Positions 1 to 4,916 of a DNA stretch of 7,098 nt are shown here, piece after piece (position 1 is the stretch's first letter; every line of letters begins with the position of its first letter). Under the pieces are notes generated by a model that ran no database searches, was not told the origin of the DNA, and saw only the letters and a list, made by a program, of their open reading frames with translations. Source of the DNA: Deltaproteobacteria bacterium (GTDB lineage: Bacteria > Desulfobacterota > Syntrophia > Syntrophales > UBA5619); the NCBI GenBank assembly GCA_026388345.1, contig JAPLJY010000281.1:1-7098 (forward strand). Reading direction: 5' to 3'. Position numbers and translations under genes: made by a program.

Positions 1-1
1 C

Positions 2-661
2 TCTCACCTCTTCCGCATCGCCAATCGGAGAAACGCCCTCGTGATCGGAACGGGCGACCTGAGCGAACTCGCCCTCGGATGGTGCACCTACGGCGTGGGC
101 GACCACATGTCCCACTACAATGTAAACGCCAGCGTCCCCAAAACCTTGATTCAGCACCTGATCCGCTGGGTCGCGCGGTCCGTGCAATTCTCCTCCGAGG
201 CCTCCGCGATTCTTCTCGACATCCTGGAAACGGAGATCAGCCCCGAGCTGATTCCGGGCGATGCGGGGGTCCAGCCCTCCCAGAGGACGGAAGCGATCGT
301 CGGCCCTTTCGAACTTCAGGATTTCAACAATTTCTATACAATCCGCTTCGGCTACTTGCCGACCAAAATCGCCTTTATGGCCTATTGCGCCTGGCGGGAC
401 CGAACGCAGGGACACTGGCCGGATGTCCCCGAGGCGAAGAGAAACGCCTACACGATCGGCGAGATCCGTCACTGGCTGGAGGTCTATCTCTACCGGTTCT
501 TCCAGATCAGCCAGTTCAAGCGCTCCTGCATCCCCAATGGCCCCAAGGTCGGTTCGGGGGGATCCCTCTCGCCGCGGGGCGATTACCGGGCGCCAAGCGA
601 CAGCGAGGCCGCCGTCTGGCTGGAGGATGCGAAGAGAATTCCGGAAAGGGATGAGGGATGA
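2..661 (+). CDS. nadE: Glutamine-dependent NAD+ synthetase, C-terminal part (5' end outside window)
   Basis: This is the C-terminal ~219 residues of NAD+ synthetase, which amidates nicotinic acid adenine dinucleotide to NAD+ using ATP and ammonia (from glutamine in the long form) in the cytoplasm. The frame is open from base 2, so the gene begins upstream; the GTG at 41 is internal. Visible family motifs are [12 protein letters not shown], then [10 protein letters not shown] followed by [13 protein letters not shown], a PSQRTE segment before GPFELQDF, and a C-terminal [12 protein letters not shown] with [18 protein letters not shown]. The order and wording match the synthetase domain of long two-domain NadE proteins of the mycobacterial type (about 680 residues). 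The amidase domain and the SGGxDS ATP loop would lie upstream and cannot be seen, so glutamine dependence is inferred from similarity. The stop overlaps the next start as ATGA, indicating translational coupling. Confidence 0.93.
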   Translation, partial: SHLFRIANRRNALVIGTGDLSELALGWCTYGVGDHMSHYNVNASVPKTLIQHLIRWVARSVQFSSEASAILLDILETEISPELIPGDAGVQPSQRTEAIVGPFELQDFNNFYTIRFGYLPTKIAFMAYCAWRDRTQGHWPDVPEAKRNAYTIGEIRHWLEVYLYRFFQISQFKRSCIPNGPKVGSGGSLSPRGDYRAPSDSEAAVWLEDAKRIPERDEG

Positions 662-858
662 AACAGGAACAATACAAGGATTTTGACGCCACGGAGCTCT
701 TCTGCCCCAATTGCCGGCGGGCCGTCCCGGTGCGGAAGCGTCTCCTCCTTGTCCTTTCAAACGGGGAAAAATACGACTACACCTGCGTCTACTGCGGGAC
801 CTCCGTGGGCGACAAGATGGTTTCGGAACGGGACAACCTCCGTGTTCTCCTCAAATGA
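658..858 (+). CDS. Small zinc-ribbon protein, function unknown
   Basis: A 66-residue basic protein with two CxxC knuckles, CPNC (residues 16-19) and CVYC (43-46), separated by 23 residues: the pattern of a four-cysteine zinc ribbon. No signal peptide or membrane segment is visible, so it is probably cytoplasmic. The ATG overlaps the nadE stop by four bases (ATGA), and a Shine-Dalgarno-like GGAAAGGGATGAGGG stretch lies just upstream inside nadE. A strong terminator follows four bases after the stop, so this is the last gene of the nadE unit. Third-position GC resembles nadE, which supports real coding. I do not recognise a named family. A role in nucleic-acid or metal binding is suggested only by the fold, and a link to NAD synthesis only by the coupling. 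Confidence 0.8.
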   Translation: MKQEQYKDFDATELFCPNCRRAVPVRKRLLLVLSNGEKYDYTCVYCGTSVGDKMVSERDNLRVLLK

Positions 859-861
859 AAA

Positions 862-881
862 GGGCGGCCTTAAAGCCGCCC
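862..881. terminator. Bidirectional intrinsic terminator between convergent genes
   Basis: A perfect 7-bp GC stem (GGGCGGC 862-868 with GCCGCCC 875-881) encloses a 6-base loop. On the plus strand it is followed by a pyrimidine tract ending TCTCTTTTG (883-891). On the minus strand it is followed by CCCTTTTCATTT. It lies between the stop of the zinc-ribbon gene (858) and the convergent stop of the CoA ligase gene (901), so it probably serves both. Confidence 0.85.
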
Positions 882-900
882 CTCTCTTTTGTTTAAATCC

Positions 901-2856
901 TCAATCCTCCTGCAGTTCCCGGATGCCCGCATAGTAGTCGAGGGACTCCGGATTCTTGAGGGCGTCCTTGTTCTGAACGGCCTGTCTCTCGATGACCTTT
1001 TTGACCGAAAGCTCGACCTTCTTCATGTTCAGGGTATAAGGAATGTCCGGCACGGCGATGATTTTGGCCGGGACGTGACGCGGGGATGCATTGACGCGGA
1101 TTGTCTTGCGGATCCGGTCGCGAAGCTCGTCGGTCAGCTGCTTTCCCGGCGCCATCTTTACGAAGAGAATGACGCGGACGTCGCTCTTCCAGTTCTGTCC
1201 CACGACGATGCTGTCGGCAATCCCCTCGATGTTCTCGACCTGACGGTAGATCTCCGCCGTCCCGATCCGGACGCCGCCGGGATTCAGCGTGGCGTCAGAT
1301 CGGCCGTAGATCACGACACCGCCCCGTTCGTTGATCAGGATGTAATCCCCGTGCCGCCAGACATTCGGATAGACCTCGAAATAGGCGGCCTTGTATTTCT
1401 TGTTTCCCGGATCGTCCCAGAAGTAGATGGGCATGGAGGGGGATGGCGCCGTGCAGACGAGTTCACCCTGCTGGTTGATGACCGGCTTTCCGTTCTCGTC
1501 GAAAGCCTCGACCTTCATGGCAAGCCCCCGGCACTGTAGTTCCCCGGAATAAACCGGCCCCATCGGATTGCCCAGCGCGAAGCAGCCGTTGATATCCGAT
1601 CCGCCAGATATGGAGGCGAGTTGGAGATCCTCCTTCACTTCCCGGTAGATGAACTCGAACCCGTCCTCTGAGAGGGGCGACCCTGTCGAGAGAATGGATT
1701 TGAGGGCGGAAAGGTCATACTCCTTGCCCGGCCGGACCCCCTCGTTCATCAGTGCGGCGATATACCCGGCGCTGGTTCCGAAGACCGTAATCCCCTCGTC
1801 TTGGGCGGCGCGCCACAGGGCGCCCGGATGCGGATGGAACGGGTTGCCGTCAAAGAGGAGAAGTTTCGCCCCCACGGCGAGTGAACTGACGAGCCAGTTC
1901 CACATCATCCATCCGCATGTGGTGAAGTAGAAGATTGTATCCTCGCGCGTGAGGTTCGTATGGAGGACCAACTCCTTGAGGTGGTGGATCAGGATACCGC
2001 CGGCACTCTGGACCATGCACTTGGGAAGACCTGTCGTCCCCGAGGTGAACATGATGTAAAGCGGGTGGTCGAAGGGGAGCTGTTCGAAATCAATCTTCAG
2101 ACCGCTTTCCGTCGCCAGGAATGATCTGTAATGAACGGCATTGCGAAGGGCGCTGATGTCGGGCTCGCTTTCCGTATAAGGGACGACGACGACTTTCTCG
2201 ATCGAGGGAAGATCCTTGAGGATCTCCGCCACGCGGGAGATGGAATCGAGGTTCTTCCCCTTGAAGAAGTAACCATTGGCCACGAAGAGAACCTTCGGTT
2301 TGATCTGCCCGAAACGATCCAGCACACCCTTGATCCCGAAATCGGGGGAACAGGAGGACCAGACCGCCCCCAGACTGGTCGCGGCGAGCATCGCCGTCAC
2401 GGCCTCGGACATGTTCGGCAGGAAGCCGGCGACACGGTCGCCGGAACCGACGCCGCACGCCTTCAGGCTCTTCGCCAGCCGCGCCACCTCGTCGTAGAGT
2501 TGGGCATAGGTCATCTTGACCGTCGGATGATCCTCACCCTTGAAGATCAGGGCCACGGAATCATCCCGAAAGCGCAGCAGATTTTCCGCAAAGTTCAGAC
2601 GCGCGCCCGGAAACCATTTGGCTCCGGGCATTTTCCGCTTGTCATCGATCACCCGATCATAACCCCGCGAGGCCTTGATCCCGACGAAATCCCAGACAGC
2701 GGCCCAGAATTCGGGGATATGGTTCACCGACCAGGCGTAAAGACCTTCATAATCCGTGAAGGTCTGCTGGTGTCTCTGGTTGACGAAAGACATGAAGCGG
2801 TTCATGTTGCTGTTCTTGACGCGTTCCTCCGAAGGCTTCCACAACAGCTTCCCCAT
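901..2856 (-). CDS. aacS: Acetoacetyl-CoA synthetase (acetoacetate-CoA ligase)
   Basis: A 651-residue ANL-superfamily adenylate-forming enzyme expected to convert acetoacetate, ATP and CoA to acetoacetyl-CoA, AMP and PPi (EC 6.2.1.16) in the cytoplasm. The N-terminus LLWKPSEERVKNSNM is typical of this family rather than of acetyl-CoA synthetase. The ATP loop TSGTTGLPK is at residues 271-279, SISGGSDINGCF at about 415-426, WRHGDY at 500-505, and the hinge region YGRSDATLNPGGVRIGTAEIY begins at 517. The C-terminal IPYTLNMKKVE (605-615) carries the presumed catalytic lysine K612. The tail with NPESLDYY also matches the family. Length is normal. The start is supported by GGAGG (minus strand, 2864-2868) with a 7-base spacer. 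It appears monocistronic: own promoter and operator-like palindrome upstream, terminator downstream. The usual glycine before the C-terminal lysine (NGK) is methionine here. Physiologically it would feed acetoacetate into thiolase or ketone/polyhydroxybutyrate metabolism. Confidence 0.93.
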   Translation of the reverse strand: MGKLLWKPSEERVKNSNMNRFMSFVNQRHQQTFTDYEGLYAWSVNHIPEFWAAVWDFVGIKASRGYDRVIDDKRKMPGAKWFPGARLNFAENLLRFRDDSVALIFKGEDHPTVKMTYAQLYDEVARLAKSLKACGVGSGDRVAGFLPNMSEAVTAMLAATSLGAVWSSCSPDFGIKGVLDRFGQIKPKVLFVANGYFFKGKNLDSISRVAEILKDLPSIEKVVVVPYTESEPDISALRNAVHYRSFLATESGLKIDFEQLPFDHPLYIMFTSGTTGLPKCMVQSAGGILIHHLKELVLHTNLTREDTIFYFTTCGWMMWNWLVSSLAVGAKLLLFDGNPFHPHPGALWRAAQDEGITVFGTSAGYIAALMNEGVRPGKEYDLSALKSILSTGSPLSEDGFEFIYREVKEDLQLASISGGSDINGCFALGNPMGPVYSGELQCRGLAMKVEAFDENGKPVINQQGELVCTAPSPSMPIYFWDDPGNKKYKAAYFEVYPNVWRHGDYILINERGGVVIYGRSDATLNPGGVRIGTAEIYRQVENIEGIADSIVVGQNWKSDVRVILFVKMAPGKQLTDELRDRIRKTIRVNASPRHVPAKIIAVPDIPYTLNMKKVELSVKKVIERQAVQNKDALKNPESLDYYAGIRELQED

Positions 2857-2912
2857 CCCAGTCCCTCCTTTTTTAATGAATCATGATGCATCTCTCATCC
2901 GGTGCATGTTCC

Positions 2913-2927
2913 GGTTCCCCGGGAACC
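2913..2927. repeat. 15-bp perfect palindrome in the aacS leader
   Basis: GGTTCCC-C-GGGAACC is a 7+7 bp inverted repeat with a single central base. It lies between the predicted aacS transcription start (about 2973) and its start codon (2856), inside the 5' untranslated leader. It could be a small regulatory hairpin (6 bp with a 3-base loop) or a second protein-binding site. It has no T-tract, so it is not a terminator. Confidence 0.4.
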
Positions 2928-2979
2928 CGCGCGAGAGACATGTTGGCGTGACGGATACGGATTGAAAATGAATGCGGTT

Positions 2980-3008
2980 TTCTAATCACAAATTGATTGA
3001 CGGGTCAA
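2980..3008 (-). promoter_or_regulatory. Predicted sigma-70 promoter of aacS
   Basis: Read on the minus strand, TTGACC (3008-3003) and TTAGAA (2985-2980) are separated by exactly 17 bases. The only gene downstream is aacS, whose start is about 120 bases away, giving a leader of roughly 115 bases. The -35 box lies within the palindrome at 2990-3015, so a protein bound there would block RNA polymerase. Confidence 0.55.
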
Positions 3009-3015
3009 TCAATTT
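2990..3015. promoter_or_regulatory. 26-bp palindrome, probable repressor operator for aacS
   Basis: The two arms AAATTGATTGAC and GTCAATCAATTT are perfectly complementary over 12 bp around a central GG. The size and symmetry, and the overlap with the predicted -35 box of aacS, fit the binding site of a dimeric repressor of the TetR type, a class that often controls acyl-CoA and fatty-acid genes. No regulator gene is present in the window. An alternative reading is an AT-rich terminator hairpin: six T follow it on the plus strand, but no plus-strand gene ends there. The 2-base loop also makes it better as DNA than as an RNA hairpin. Confidence 0.6.
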
Positions 3016-3063
3016 TTTATGGAAAGGCGCGTGCGGACGTCGAGAGGGAATGACGGCCCCGGA

Positions 3064-3483
3064 TTACTTGGAGGATTTCTTTTTCTCCAGGGCTTTCTGC
3101 AGTTTATCAGCGAGCGCGCCCATCCCTCCCGCAGCAGCTTCGTCCCGATAGACGACGGCCGTCTCGCGCGAAGCCGATCTCCCCCCCAGGTAATCCCCGA
3201 GGAGCCCCCGGCTGTGGACATCCTCGTGGCAATAGGCGCAGAGATTTTCCCAGTTGCTTCCGTCCGGAGGGTTGTTGTGGTGATTGCCATCCTTGTGATG
3301 CACCGTCAGCAGGTGGCGGTGTGCGGTGTCAAAATCCCGGCCGCAACGGCCGCAGACCAGGCCGTGCAAGGCCAGCGACCTCTCACGGTAATCCTCTTCC
3401 CCCGTGGATTGGGACGCCTTGATCTCCCGGACAACCTCTTCGGCTGTCCGGGCGGGTTTGGCCTTGTCCGGGAGCGTCTGCAT
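3064..3483 (-). CDS. YajD-like HNH nuclease family protein
   Basis: From the chosen start this is a 139-residue protein with the YajD-type HNH domain. The two zinc knuckles are CGRC (residues 44-47) and CAYC (82-85). Between them lies VHHKDGNHHNN (61-71), containing the presumed catalytic H63, then DGSNWENL, and H86/H90 after the second knuckle. E. coli YajD has the same arrangement and is about 115 residues. The C-terminus is alanine- and lysine-rich. HNH proteins of this class are metal-dependent nucleases, but the cellular role of YajD is not settled. The start is uncertain. ATG at 3483 has GGAGG 10 bases upstream and begins close to the conserved part; ATG at 3525 (153 aa) has GGAAG at 7 bases; ATG at 3630 (188 aa) has no clear ribosome site and overlaps the upstream gene. 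Third-position GC drops upstream of about 3525, which argues against the longest form. Confidence 0.8.
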   Translation of the reverse strand: MQTLPDKAKPARTAEEVVREIKASQSTGEEDYRERSLALHGLVCGRCGRDFDTAHRHLLTVHHKDGNHHNNPPDGSNWENLCAYCHEDVHSRGLLGDYLGGRSASRETAVVYRDEAAAGGMGALADKLQKALEKKKSSK

Positions 3484-3604
3484 CCGGACCAGCCCTCCCC
3501 TGCCTCCATACGTTACACCGGCCATATCATATCTTCCATACACCGAACGCCTGAGTAGCCAGTTGAAAAAAGTGCTGTTGAGCCCTTTTGCCGAATCAAC
3601 GCGG

Positions 3605-4021
3605 CTATTGAGCCTTGCCGCCTCTTTCATCCGGAGATTGGTCCATTAAAACCCCGACAAAAGCCCGGACCCCCTTGAACACCGCCAGGGAGGTCATCAC
3701 CGTCCTGGCAAAGGGGAAGCTCATCCGGTGCCTGAGAACCTCTCCCACACCGAGAAAAACGCCGACGATCCCCTGAACCCGCCTCAAGGTCAAAGAGAGT
3801 TCGGCAACCTGCCGATTGACGGTGGTCGTCGTCCGGTTGATGTTGGTCGTGATCTGTTCCAGATTTTGCATGATCACGGGGAGGTCCCGATTGAGGATCT
3901 CAAGGGTCTCCGCCATCCCCTTTGCCGTCCGCAAGATCTGAAGCAGAAAGGGGATGGAAAACAGGGCGAACATCAGAAAAACGACGCTCAATATGATTAG
4001 AATGATCTCCATGTTCGTCAT
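3605..4021 (-). CDS. DUF948-family membrane-anchored protein (YtxG-like)
   Basis: A 138-residue protein with one N-terminal membrane helix (residues ~5-28, beginning EIILIILSVVFLMF). It is followed by a helical segment rich in Asn/Thr/Gln (about 35-85; NLEQITTNINRTTTTVNRQV) and a more hydrophobic C-terminal part. This architecture is that of DUF948 proteins, which have no established biochemical function. The frame is open to an ATG at 4087, but that would overlap the upstream gene. ATG 4021 lies 25 bases after the upstream stop and has AGGAG with a 7-base spacer, so it is the better start. It forms a two-gene unit with the YtxH-like gene. The same pairing (ytxG-ytxH) occurs in Bacillus subtilis, where it is linked to general stress, so an envelope or stress role is inferred. 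No strong terminator is visible after it. Confidence 0.8.
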   Translation of the reverse strand: MTNMEIILIILSVVFLMFALFSIPFLLQILRTAKGMAETLEILNRDLPVIMQNLEQITTNINRTTTTVNRQVAELSLTLRRVQGIVGVFLGVGEVLRHRMSFPFARTVMTSLAVFKGVRAFVGVLMDQSPDERGGKAQ

Positions 4022-4046
4022 GGGTCCTCTCCTGCTATTGAACCGT

Positions 4047-4412
4047 TCAGACGGCCTTCTTCTGTTCTTCCCGGAACGCCTCCACACCCGCCCCGATGGC
4101 CTTCTTCAGCCGGGTCTTCCCCTCCTGAAGGGATTCCTTCCCGCGTTCGGCCAGATCTTCCGCCTCTTCGACCTTCTCCTTCGCTGTCTCCTCCAGTGCC
4201 TTCAGCCTCTCTACGGTCGCTTCGTATGCCTTACGGCTCTTTAAGATGGCTTGGTCGTACTCCTCTTTCGCCTTGGACAGGAGTTCGTCGGCCTTCCGGC
4301 CGATCTCCTCTCGGGTTTCCTTGCCGCTTTTGGGCGCATACAGGATGCCGATCACCGCGCCGACCAGACCGCCGACAATCAAACCGCCGATAAAATCACC
4401 GCTCTTGCACAT
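4047..4412 (-). CDS. YtxH-domain protein (gas-vesicle-protein-like annotation)
   Basis: A 121-residue protein with a glycine-rich hydrophobic segment at residues ~8-25 (GGLIVGGLVGAVIGILYAP) followed by SGKETREEI, the YtxH-domain signature. The rest (about 30-115) is highly charged, Glu/Lys/Ala-rich and almost certainly a long helix or coiled coil. Such proteins are often labelled gas vesicle proteins, but no gas vesicle genes are present here and that label is not supported. A membrane-anchored, cytoplasm-facing helical protein with a stress-linked role is the usual inference. The start is well supported: AAGGAGG on the minus strand lies 7 bases before the ATG. The gene is first in a unit with the DUF948 gene and is preceded by a near-consensus promoter (4440-4469), suggesting strong expression. 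Confidence 0.85.
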   Translation of the reverse strand: MCKSGDFIGGLIVGGLVGAVIGILYAPKSGKETREEIGRKADELLSKAKEEYDQAILKSRKAYEATVERLKALEETAKEKVEEAEDLAERGKESLQEGKTRLKKAIGAGVEAFREEQKKAV

Positions 4413-4439
4413 GGCATTACCTCCTTATCGTTTTAGGGG

Positions 4440-4469
4440 ATTATACAACAGCCAACCGGTTGCTGTCAA
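4440..4469 (-). promoter_or_regulatory. Near-consensus sigma-70 promoter for the YtxH/DUF948 unit
   Basis: On the minus strand, a perfect TTGACA (4469-4464) and a perfect TATAAT (4445-4440) are separated by 18 bases. The predicted start is near 4433, giving a leader of about 20 bases that contains the AAGGAGG site. Both hexamers are full consensus, so basal activity should be high unless repressed. Confidence 0.8.
4448..4466. repeat. Inverted repeat in the spacer of the YtxH promoter
   Basis: ACAG-C-CAACC and GGTTG-CTGT form 9-bp complementary arms around an AACCGGTT core, with one unpaired C on the left arm. The repeat fills the space between the -35 and -10 boxes, a classic position for a repressor or a MerR-type activator. 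MerR activators normally need a 19-20 bp spacer, whereas this one is 18. No cognate regulator is visible. Confidence 0.45.
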
Positions 4470-4507
4470 AAAGAATTAGAGCGTGGAATCAAAGGTCTTC
4501 TTGAGTA

Positions 4508-4543
4508 AAAAAAGGCCTGACATCTGCATGCCAGGCCTTTTTT
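4508..4543. terminator. Bidirectional intrinsic terminator after the lipoprotein gene
   Basis: GGCCTG (4514-4519) pairs with CAGGCC (4532-4537), flanked by A6 (4508-4513) and T6 (4538-4543) that extend the stem. An A-C mismatch and an inner CAT/ATG pairing close the loop. On the minus strand the hairpin ends in a run of seven T about 20 bases after the lipoprotein stop, which is its likely use. It also insulates the downstream YtxH promoter from read-through. Confidence 0.85.
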
Positions 4544-4563
4544 CTTTTCAACTATTTCGGATC

Positions 4564-4767
4564 CTACTTCGTCGCAGGGGCAGCCGGGGCTGCCGGAGTT
4601 GCCTCAGCAGCAGGGGCCGGAGCCGGAGCGGGTGTCGCCTCAGGCGCGGGGGCCGGTGCCGTGGTCTCAGCAGGTTTTTGCTCCTCTGCCTTCTTGCAGC
4701 CTACGACCGCAAACGACAATGTCACAAAGAAAAGCAGGGTAAGAATGATAGCAGATACCTTTTTCAT
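4564..4767 (-). CDS. Small Ala/Pro-rich lipoprotein
   Basis: A 67-residue protein beginning MKKVSAIILTLLFF: two lysines, a hydrophobic core (residues 4-22) and a lipobox VVGC with C24 as the predicted acylated cysteine. This is a type II signal peptide, so the mature product should be a membrane-bound lipoprotein of about 44 residues. The mature part starts KKAEEQKPAE, with lysines rather than aspartate after the cysteine, which favours outer-membrane sorting if Lol rules apply. It then becomes low-complexity Ala/Pro/Thr/Glu with imperfect APAPAPEATP-like repeats and no recognisable domain. The start at 4767 is chosen because of the signal peptide and AAGGAGG 10 bases upstream; a longer in-frame extension to 4896 would cover the promoter. 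It has its own promoter and terminator and stands alone. Function is unknown; an envelope spacer or structural role is a guess. Confidence 0.82.
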   Translation of the reverse strand: MKKVSAIILTLLFFVTLSFAVVGCKKAEEQKPAETTAPAPAPEATPAPAPAPAAEATPAAPAAPATK

Positions 4768-4838
4768 GAACACGTTACCTCCTTTCACATATTTTACACC
4801 GACGCCGGTTCGCAGAAGCATCGCCGACGTCGTGGCGG

Positions 4839-4866
4839 ACCATACGCCCTTTTTTTGCCTTGTCAA
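4839..4866 (-). promoter_or_regulatory. Predicted promoter of the lipoprotein gene
   Basis: On the minus strand, a perfect TTGACA (4866-4861) lies 16 bases before TATGGT (4844-4839), a four-of-six match to the -10 consensus. The predicted start is near 4832, giving a leader of about 65 bases. The -35 box overlaps that of the divergent hydantoinase promoter and lies in the palindrome 4860-4871. Confidence 0.5.
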
Positions 4867-4871
4867 GACAA
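4860..4871. repeat. 12-bp palindrome shared by divergent promoters
   Basis: TTGTC-AA-GACAA is a perfect 5+5 bp inverted repeat around AA. It contains the -35 boxes of both the leftward lipoprotein promoter (TTGACA) and the rightward hydantoinase promoter (TTGTCA). It may be only the by-product of two back-to-back -35 boxes, or a regulator site; in either case the two promoters cannot be occupied at once. Confidence 0.5.
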
Positions 4872-4888
4872 TTTTCTCATTATATAAG
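4860..4888 (+). promoter_or_regulatory. Predicted promoter of the hydantoinase-HDAC operon
   Basis: TTGTCA (4860-4865) and TATAAG (4883-4888) are separated by 17 bases, each matching consensus at five of six positions. The predicted start is near 4895, giving a leader of about 22 bases with GAGG (4906-4909) seven bases before the ATG at 4917. Confidence 0.55.
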
Positions 4889-4916
4889 CGTTGCACTCCA
4901 AGGGCGAGGCGGCGTC

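Noticed and set aside
889..1539. 216-codon open frame on the plus strand
   Set aside because: Antisense to acetoacetyl-CoA synthetase. It starts inside the terminator region, has no ribosome binding site and shows no domain.
2131..2886. 251-codon open frame on the plus strand
   Set aside because: Antisense to the N-terminal half of acetoacetyl-CoA synthetase; the Asp/Arg/His-rich translation is typical of a shadow frame.
2990..3018. Hairpin followed by six T read as a plus-strand terminator
   Set aside because: No plus-strand gene ends upstream, the stem is AT-rich with a two-base loop, and the element sits exactly on the aacS -35 box, so an operator is the better reading.
3019..3558. 179-codon open frame on the plus strand
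   Set aside because: Antisense to the YajD-like gene, whose zinc knuckles and HNH motif are clear on the other strand.
3566..3600. Possible terminator after the DUF948 gene (GTTGA/TCAAC stem plus T6 on the minus strand)
   Set aside because: The stem is only 5 bp with a long loop and is separated from the T-run by several bases; too weak to list as a feature.
4047..4412. Gas vesicle gene call for the YtxH-domain protein
   Set aside because: No GvpA-like or other gas vesicle genes are nearby; the label is an annotation habit for this domain.
4483..4887. 134-codon arginine/serine-rich open frame on the plus strand
   Set aside because: It covers the terminator and is antisense to the Ala/Pro lipoprotein; the arginine-rich run is the reverse complement of the Ala/Pro repeat codons.
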